Assembly (NCBI GenBank): GCA_033807695.1
Contig: CM066302.1
Location: forward strand, 620,001 to 684,000
Direction: 5' to 3'
Source of the DNA: Daedaleopsis sinensis
Taxonomy: Eukaryota; Basidiomycota; Agaricomycetes; Polyporales; Polyporaceae
DNA length: 64,000 nucleotides
Positions 57,701 to 64,000 of this stretch are shown piece by piece. Made by a program: the position numbers and the translations under genes. The notes under the pieces were generated by a model, which ran no database searches, had not been told where the DNA came from, and saw nothing but the letters and a program-made list of their open reading frames with translations. Every line of letters starts with the position of its first letter. Positions within the stretch are counted from its first letter, which is position 1.

Positions 57701-58790
57701 AATATCTGACCTTTGCCCATGTTGACTTCCTCCGCCAAAGCGAGGGACGGGCAAGAAGGTCTGTGCGGAAATGTTAGCATAAGTACCATTCCATGGAGTG
57801 TTCGAAACCCAGCGTCACATAGGCATAGACGAGCAGATCCACACAATATTCGTATGCATCCGAATACTCTCACAAGCTCCTTGAATGCATCCAAGCTTCC
57901 GCGACTACGCGCGACTATAGCATATTGTAGTGGGACGACCGCTCACACGATGTGATGAATAAGTCGTTCGCCGAGTCGTGTGAGCTCTGGCGGAATGTAG
58001 AACGAAAGGTCTTCAAAACTACATCGTGCATTCTCTGTCCGCTCTCTTGCCTCTGTGATCTCGGGGTCGTCAGGTTAGCAACCCGGCAGGAGAACGAGAC
58101 AGAGAGTGATTTGGGTAGTCTAGTGATTTCCGTCGAGAAATAGTCACGAAATGTCGCTCTAGGTCGCCCCACATTTCCCCCACCGCCGTAGAGTGATGAC
58201 CTTCCTGTTCATGTGGCGCATGCCCAGGTGGCATATACATCCGTGACCTCAGATAGTGTAGTACCTGCGGCATACACCCGCTAACCCATCATTACGGAAG
58301 TCATCAAGACGTTGCAGAGCATGTCTCGACCTCTCGTCTATCCTAGACAGAGACAGAGACAGACCTGCAACGGTTGAGTCGAGATTGCTGCGTCAGCCGC
58401 TAGACAGAAGACTGCGTGTCCCATATTTCGCCACAGTACGACGGAGCTCGTGTGAGCTCCGCGTGCTCACTGCGCCCTGAATAGCTTCAATGTAGTCACG
58501 ACCCGTGCGACAGCAAAGAGACGAATGCAGACTCGGGAACAAAAAGCGACCTGCTCACCTCTCGGACTTTGTGCTGCTGCCTCCGCGTCTCCAACATCCC
58601 TGTGACCCTCTCCGAGCAGCGCCGTGCGCTCCCCTACCTCCGCCTCAGTGAGCTTCAACCCAGCCGTCCTTGGGGTAACAGCCCCGCTTCCTGGCATGCT
58701 TGGTGCAGCAGAGCCGTATGCTGGTGTGGCAGGGTACGAGAGATGTCCTGAACGTAGAGTGTTGTCGTCGTTGTTGGGCGTGGTGGTCAT
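54759..58790 (-). CDS. SulP-family sulfate permease with STAS domain
   Basis: Sixteen exons on the minus strand: 58790-58559, 57760-57658, 57601-57496, 57449-57258, 57198-57086, 57029-56785, 56733-56592, 56528-56361, 56308-56177, 56114-56052, 55994-55847, 55790-55682, 55513-55493, 55318-55198, 55130-55091 and 54914-54759. They total 2091 nt, 696 aa. It moves sulfate or a related anion across a membrane. The transport core has YYVPSTAWIPQYS, SMLIPQSVSYASSLAKLSPV, GTSRQLNVAPEAALSLLVGQ and GFLDSIVAAKQNA. FGYSISPNRELVALG and TLPAYGSITR follow, in family order. The C-terminal STAS part has VLIVRIRENLDF, AIVLVFHLADVDSVDAS and GVGLYITHLKRG. Exon 13 is a 21-nt micro-exon. Intron 1 is 798 bp, more than ten times the norm. 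Whether plasma or vacuolar membrane is not visible. Confidence 0.9.
57761..58558 (-). other. 798-bp first intron of the sulfate permease gene
   Basis: Bounded by donor GTGAGC and acceptor CCGCACAG, joining SPRD in frame. It contains a short (CAGAGA)n tract near 58345-58366 but no closed gene. An inserted element or a regulatory segment may explain its size. I found no clear terminal repeats. Confidence 0.6.
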
Positions 58791-59534
58791 GGGTGAGGCG
58801 TGGACGTGACGAGTTCTAAGTATGTATTGACGAGACGGGGCCCAGGAGTAGATATTAGGCTATCGTTTGCTCAGTCAGACATTGATCGTGGTGGCGGGGG
58901 AGATAAGTAATGGACATGAAGGTCCAGAGTCAACCTGAACCTCCTCCCTTTCGGCCGGCACAAACCGCAGGCGATCTCCCGGAGCCGGTAACCGGCCCGT
59001 GATCCCCAACCAATCAGAGTCCTGCCGTATCACTGGGGCGGTTATAGTAAGTAAACAATAGCACCATCATTTCATTTTCAACCCATCATGATCTAAACCT
59101 CTTATGCTGCCGAGTACTAGCCTGCGGCCTGAGCCTATTCTACGCTCAACCTCTAGGCAACTCGAACTACCTGAGTCGTGACGACTCCTCATCGGAGCAC
59201 GGATCATCTTGGACCACCACTTTAACATATACCATGTCAGTAAGTTTACTGCTGTCAGTAAGTTCATCGCTTCAGTGCAGAGCCTTGACTCAGGGACTCG
59301 GACTCGAGGCCTTGGTAACCTCTTTAGTAGAAACGACTCGCGGATGCATCCCACTAACGATCACAACAAGACGAGCGTATCATACTGATATGTCAGCTCA
59401 GTAGCTAGCCTCAAGCTGTGCCGGAGCTTGGACACGGTATCCCGTCGCGCACCGGGAATTGAAATACAACGTTCTAACTGGCAATCATGTGGGCCGCCAC
59501 TCACTAACCCAGCACTATCCCAGTCCCGTCGACG
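58791..59534. other. Intergenic, ~745 bp
   Basis: Promoter of the sulfate permease on the left. No upstream exons of the DUF6533 copy at 59535 could be recognised here. Confidence 0.5.
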
Positions 59535-59835
59535 ATGTTCTTTGTCACAAAGCTGTTCTACGTGCTGCGGGGCGGTGTCTTCCTAGTACGTCATGAAAGC
59601 TTTGCACTTTTCCTGAGGGCATGGACCATGTTTTATCCCGTGTGAGTGTACAGCGCATTCTGTATGACCTGCAGATTTATGCTAAAGACTGTCACTTAGC
59701 CTCAGCTCCATCAGCATATATCGATTCTTCATGGACCTCAGGCAGAGTGGACAGGCTTTGGACACCACCGATATCTCTGAGTTGATTTTGAGTGCTGATA
59801 CTGATACTGTCACATTCAGTGTCAGCAGCACGTAG
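59535..59835 (+). pseudogene. Truncated DUF6533 copy (last two exons)
   Basis: Two exons, 59535-59641 and 59700-59835, in frame and closed by TAG. The joined sequence has HESFALFLRAWTMFYPV, then LSSISIYRFFMDLRQSGQ, closely matching the end of the gene at 40131 (FTLFLRAWAMFYPV, LSSMSICRFIIDL). The intron position, within the Val codon after Pro, is identical. The DUF6533 core and all other membrane segments are missing upstream. An ATG at 59535 keeps the short frame open (80 aa), so a product is possible, but truncation is the simpler reading. The acidic Asp/Thr-rich tail differs from the full gene. Confidence 0.7.
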
Positions 59836-60426
59836 ACGTTTGAACCGACTCAATAGGGTTCCTTACGCAATGTTCCCAACCCAGATGACGATGGTTTGCT
59901 CGGAGGACTTGCTATAGCGTAACACATGCACCAGAATGATGTTGAGGTCTGCCAGCTGATCAGTTGGATCCATTTTTCTACTACTCATACTTATGCGAAG
60001 ACCACTCTAGCACTGCACTTGGGAGAATGCGGCCGTTGGCTTGTAAAGAGTAGCTCCAACTTACCAGTAGCCTCAGCGCGAGACGAGAGTGTGAGCTGGC
60101 CATGTGGCATGAGTACTTGAGTAGTCGCGGTAGTGAGGTGCGTGCGAACACCGCGACGGATGAGCACGAGACCAGAAAGCTCGACTGGTCGAGGAGGTTT
60201 GGGTAACTTTGACAGTCACACACATACACCAACGCAGGTCTAATGAATGTCATCGATTCTCTCCACGGAGAGACAACTCTATCTTACACACGGTACATGC
60301 AAATGGGCGACTATATCCAGTGAACGTATTACACGATAACAAATGATGATCACGAACAGACGACAGACGACGTGGTTACTGTACAATGTCCAGCGCGGCG
60401 TGAACACGCGCTCCCGCACGCGCCGC
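59836..60426. other. Intergenic, ~590 bp
   Basis: 3' flanks of the DUF6533 fragment and the protease. No gene is supported. Confidence 0.5.
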
Positions 60427-62191
60427 TCAGGCCGTCGCGTTGTTGAAGATGAGCAAGTTCGGGGAGCCCTCGGGGAGGACCTCGAAGACGTTCTCCGTCG
60501 CGAGCGCGAGGAGCGCGACCTTGAGCTGCTTGGGCGTGATCGTCGGGGGCACGGGCGCCACGACGGCGTCCTGGACGAGCGCGGGAGGGGGGAGGAAGGT
60601 CGACATCCACGAGGGGATCGAGGAGTACGCGATCGCATACATGTTCGTGAGCTGGGACGTGGAGAACACCTGCTCCTGCATGGGCTGCGGGACGAGGTCG
60701 GGCACGATGGTCGGGCTGAACTTGCCGGTGGGGTGGAGCGAGAGGAGGTACGCAAGGAGGCCGGCAGTGTGGGGCGAGGCCATCGACGTGCCAGACATGG
60801 TCGTGACCGAGGTGTTGCTGCCGATGTAGGTGGACTTGATGTTCAGACCGGGCGCAAAGACGTCGACGCAAGGGCCGTGGTTGGAGAAGTAGGCGCGCTC
60901 GTCGCCGAACGTCGACGCACCGACGGTGATGGCCTTCTCGGCAGCGGCGGGCGAGTTGTTGCAAGCGTCACGGTTGTCGTTGCCGGCCGCGACAGCGAAA
61001 TGCATGCCAGCGTCAACAGCCTTGTTCACAGTGTCATCGAGCGCACGCGACTTGCCACCGCCGAGCGACATGTTCGCGACGGAACCCTTATGGCTCGTCT
61101 TGCCAGTCTTCTTGAACTCCTCGATGGCGGCTTGAGCCTTAGCTGCAGCCTGGTTTGCTGCCCAGACAACACCACCGACGACGTCGCTCATGGTACCACT
61201 GCCGTTGCTGCCCAAAACCTTGACGGCGATGACGTTCGCGGCCTTGGCGACACCGAACTCGCGAGATGCGATCGTGCCCGCACAATGAGTGCCGTGGCCG
61301 TTGCCATCCTCGTCGACGTCGTTAGCAGGGATGGTCTTGCCCCAGATTGCGCGACCCTCGAACTCCACGTGGTTCACGTTGATACCAGTATCGATGACGT
61401 AGACATCAACGCCACTGCCACCGTCGACGTCGTACTCGTACTTCGTGAAGGTACTGAAAGTGAGCTTTGAACGGTGACTGATACGGGCGAGACCCTATAG
61501 ACAGATTCCAGTCAGCATAACGCACTTCCATATCGGCCGATGCGGACAAGCAGGTGATGAGACAGCTCTACATGTCGCATGCCGCCAACGACACTCAAAC
61601 AAGCGCCACCTTGTCTTGGAAGGAAAGTGTCGGAAGATGCAGCCATGACAGGGTGATGAGACAGAGGTAGGCACGCAACTGTTCTCCGGGAGCAGACATA
61701 CATGCCACGACAGCTAGAAGAGATCGTGTGACTGTACTCACCCAGGGAGCGCCCTTCTGCGTGGCAAGCTTCTGCGTCTCAAACTCGCCGTACCGCTCGA
61801 CCTCAAGGGTACGGACGATCTGGTCGTGCTCGATGTACTCGACCTCGGGCATAGTGCGGATCTGGTCGACGGTGCCCGAACTGAACCGGCCCGCGTAGCC
61901 CTTGACGTGCCCGTCGTAGACGTGCGTGAGACCTGCGTATGCGCTGGCCTCTGGGTCGGTGGAGTGTACCGAGTCCACGAAGTTGAAGTGGTTCATCATG
62001 AGCGCAGGCGCGATGCCGTCCTTGAGCATGACGATGTACGAGTTGTTGACCGAGCCGTGTGGGTGCTCATGTGCAACGAGTGGTGCGAGGGTCATGCCCT
62101 TAACATCACGGACGGTGCCAGAGTAAGTAGAGAGTGGCTTGGCCGAGACTAACGAGACGGCCAGGAGAGTTACGCAGAGTAAGCGGGACAT
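60427..62191 (-). CDS. Secreted subtilisin-like serine protease (S8, proteinase K type)
   Basis: Two exons on the minus strand, 62191-61742 and 61494-60427, giving 505 aa. A signal peptide (MSRLLCVTLLAVSLVSA, about 1-17) is followed by an inhibitor-type propeptide with NNSYIVMLKDG and VEYIEHDQIV. The mature domain has the complete catalytic triad: Asp185 in VIDTGI, His217 in GNGHGTHCAGT and Ser387 in SGTSMASPH, with oxyanion Asn322 in AAGNDN. Cysteines in HCAGT, ACNNSP and GPCVDVF recall the proteinase K group. The C-terminal extension of about 100 residues is longer than in simple proteinase K members, so vacuolar (cerevisin-like) as well as extracellular location is possible. The 247-bp intron is large. 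Seven CGT units (read ACG on this strand) lie directly before the start codon. Confidence 0.9.
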
Positions 62192-62212
62192 CGTCGTCGT
62201 CGTCGTCGTCGT
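62192..62212. repeat. (CGT)7 microsatellite in the protease 5' leader
   Basis: Seven perfect CGT units abut the start codon of the minus-strand protease gene, so they lie in its 5' UTR (as ACG repeats). Confidence 0.9.
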
Positions 62213-62616
62213 TGTGGGGGGAGGAAGGAATACTGGCCGGCACCCCGAGTCACTGATAACAGCCCCGCGCGGCCTATTTGCTGCTGTTTACAAAGTGGCT
62301 GACGACCCGTACCTCCACGATCACCCAAATGGGGCCATCTCAGCCAGAGATGGCGCGCATCGCACGCGCACCGGTGAACGAACATACCCCGCCCGCGCGG
62401 AAAGCATTCGAGGCAGATCCCGAGAGAAATCCCCTTCCATAGACCACGGCCGACTCATTAGTGGCGAAGAAGCAAGTGAAAGAGGATAAGTACTTCTGGT
62501 GAGATGACGTCAGGTCACGCAAGCGCGCATTGAAAGTTGAGGATGGCTTGAACAGGCCAGTCTTCTACTTACACACAGCACAAGCAGCTTATTGCATGCG
62601 TCCTACACCCAAAGCG
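62213..62616. promoter_or_regulatory. Divergent promoter region
   Basis: About 400 bp between the protease start (minus) and the acylphosphatase start (plus). No coding feature is seen. I did not identify specific factor sites. Confidence 0.45.
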
Positions 62617-63051
62617 ATGTCGTTACGAACTGTCGACTTCCGTGTCAAGGGCAAAGTTCAACGCGTATACTTCCGCGTCTTCGCCAAGGACCTTGCGCAA
62701 CAACACGGAATCGTCGGATGGGTGAAGAATGACCAGGTGCGCACCTACCCCGGTATCGTTCACAGCGACCTACCGTGTAGCTCACGAGGATGCGCACAGA
62801 GCGGCGATGTAATCGGCACTGCTCAGGGCACTGCTGAGGCCCTCGAGAAGTTGTACGTATCCAATATTTGTTACGTGCTTCATCTCGAGAATGTCGGCGG
62901 ATTGAAAGGTATACTTGATCGTTATAGCAAGGAAGGGCTGCACAGTGGACCACCCCAAGCCAATGTCACAGGAGTTGAGTTCACGAACGAAGCCCCGCTC
63001 GAGCGACCCCAGTTCCAAGGTTTCGAGAAAGTCAAGAATCAGCGTTCGTGA
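62617..63051 (+). CDS. Acylphosphatase
   Basis: Three exons, 62617-62736, 62800-62852 and 62928-63051, giving 98 aa, the normal family size. It hydrolyses acyl phosphates such as carbamoyl phosphate and 1,3-bisphosphoglycerate. VDFRVKGKVQRVYFRVFAKD carries the phosphate loop and the catalytic Arg in FR. GIVGWVKND carries the catalytic Asn. GDVIGTAQGTAEALEKF, KEGLHSGPPQANVTGVEF complete the fold. The usual Gly after Gln in the loop is replaced (KVQRV instead of RVQGV), a mild oddity. An in-frame ATG at 62596 could add seven residues. Cytosolic. Confidence 0.88.
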   Translation: MSLRTVDFRVKGKVQRVYFRVFAKDLAQQHGIVGWVKNDQVRTYPGIVHSDLPCSSRGCAQSGDVIGTAQGTAEALEKLYVSNICYVLHLENVGGLKGILDRYSKEGLHSGPPQANVTGVEFTNEAPLERPQFQGFEKVKNQRS

Positions 63052-63353
63052 ATCTGCATGCAGGCGGAGTCGTCGATGTTGACAACGATTGAAGGACAAG
63101 CTTAGATGGTGTCAACCTTCGAGATGTGGTTCATATACTCGTGTCCTATGTCGTTGCTAGACTCTGGATATTCGGTCGTGAACTAGGAGCTCCTGGCGAC
63201 TTGCAGACAACTTGCATAGTAGTACTTATTTGCGGTAACAAGCGCTTAACAATTAGATAAGATAAGATTTACACCTCAAATCCGACGAATCTCCAGGCGC
63301 CAAAGGCACGACTTGGCTTCCGTCTCCAGACTTTCACCACTCGTCGCCCTGCT
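63052..63353. other. Intergenic, ~300 bp
   Basis: 3' flank of acylphosphatase and promoter of the small gene at 63354. Nothing else is supported. Confidence 0.5.
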
Positions 63354-63852
63354 ATGGCCTTCCGGACGCGGCTCTCTATCAGCGACATCCTACACCGTGG
63401 CCTCGTGTGGTCGCTGTTTGGTGTGAGCGTTTGGGGTATTGTCATGATCGGCGTCGTACACCGGAATACGTTGGCGGCAGGCAGAGGTGCGTCCCATGCG
63501 AAGCCATAGCTGGCTGTGTGTGCTGCTGACGGTTTCTCTCCACGTGCAGAGGTCAGAGTCGCCCTCTCTTCCTCCTCTTGATAACAGGGCTGGATACTTA
63601 CGCTTGCGTGCGATGCTAGGCACTCGCGAAACAGGAGGCGTTGAAGGTGGCACAGAGCAGTCAGATGGGCGAGGTGTGTACTCACGTTTGCTGTACCTTC
63701 GCCGGTCGGACCCCTCGCCCGCCCCTGCTTGTCTCGAAGCATATGTGCGGCTCTCGTCTATTTGGGGTGCTCATGCGACTACGTTCCAGGAGGAAAAGAA
63801 CGAGGTCGCGCTGGCAGAGGCTGCCCAAGCAGCACTCAAGGGGCGTTCATGA
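63354..63852 (+). CDS. Small single-span protein, possibly COX14-like; exon model incomplete
   Basis: Exon 1 (63354-63486) is well supported and reads MAFRTRLSISDILHRG, then a membrane span VWSLFGVSVWGIVMIGVV and HRNTLAAGR, a layout like COX14-type mitochondrial assembly factors. What follows is unclear. Acceptor CGTGCAG at 63549 gives E-V-R-V and a stop at 63581, a 54-aa product. Alternatively, exons 63620-63673 (ALAKQEALKVAQSSQMGE) and 63790-63852 (EEKNEVALAEAAQAALKGRS, stop) look coding and join in phase 0. Linking them to exon 1 would need an 8-nt micro-exon (63550-63557) with a weak donor. The family assignment is from general shape only. Confidence 0.45.
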
Positions 63853-64000
63853 CCCAGGGCCTTCTCAGCTATATAGTGTGCGTATCGTGTTATGTTGCTC
63901 GTATGCTCCATGTTCTCGACTACCCGCTCATCTGCGAAATCACAGCTTATCCTCCCCGCTTCGGTCTCCATGTATAATACAGCTCTCGTATTGGAAACAG
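63853..64000. other. Right edge, no feature
   Basis: 148 bp with no supported gene. A minus-strand frame touching this edge has no motif and may be chance. Confidence 0.4.

Overview
The window is nuclear DNA of a filamentous basidiomycete, most likely an agaricomycete and perhaps a polypore. The basis is gene structure and gene content: many introns of about 50-65 bp with GTRNGT donors, an expanded F-box/leucine-rich-repeat family, DUF6533 membrane proteins, and proteins with recognisable fungal architecture. I cannot name genus or species. All exon models were assembled by hand from splice signals. Every complete multi-exon model listed with exon coordinates has a spliced length divisible by three and an open frame throughout, which is the main check on them.

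Layout, left to right. 1-0.93 kb: a degenerate palindromic minisatellite, then about 2.7 kb with no supported gene. 3.7-7.0 kb: an HMG-box protein and a nine-exon geranylgeranyl diphosphate synthase. 7.0-11.35 kb: a GC-rich stretch without a supported gene. 11.35-15.1 kb: a head-to-head pair, a 3-hydroxyacyl-CoA dehydrogenase (minus strand, with a 7-nt micro-exon) and a peroxisomal adenine nucleotide carrier (plus strand). Both fit fatty-acid beta-oxidation. 16.7-24.9 kb: two F-box/LRR genes flanking CHL1, the Fe-S DEAH helicase of sister-chromatid cohesion. 25.3-26.7 kb: a protein with an Sld7-like C-terminus (replication initiation). 27.2-32.6 kb: a tandem pair of cyclase-family hydrolases, divergent from ER glucosidase II alpha (GH31). 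33-36 kb: a small disordered protein and a 1.3-kb non-autonomous element with about 190-bp terminal inverted repeats. 36-40 kb: two more F-box/LRR genes. 40.1-41.8 kb: a ten-exon DUF6533 membrane protein.

43-53 kb holds three Ser/Pro-rich proteins without a recognised domain (43.1, 46.6 and 51.8 kb), a very small spliced ORF, and a mitochondrial LYR-motif protein. 54.8-58.8 kb: a 16-exon SulP/STAS sulfate permease with an unusually large first intron. 59.5 kb: a truncated DUF6533 copy. 60.4-62.2 kb: a secreted subtilisin-like protease. 62.6-63.05 kb: an acylphosphatase. 63.35-63.85 kb: a small single-span, possibly COX14-like protein whose exon structure is not fully resolved.

Most genes look like ordinary housekeeping or family-expansion genes. 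I saw no obvious new multi-gene system. The best leads are the hairpin minisatellite, the 7-nt micro-exon, the long-TIR element with a putative 4-bp target duplication, the divergent beta-oxidation pair, and the F-box family with a conserved intron and start or stop codons isolated in tiny exons.
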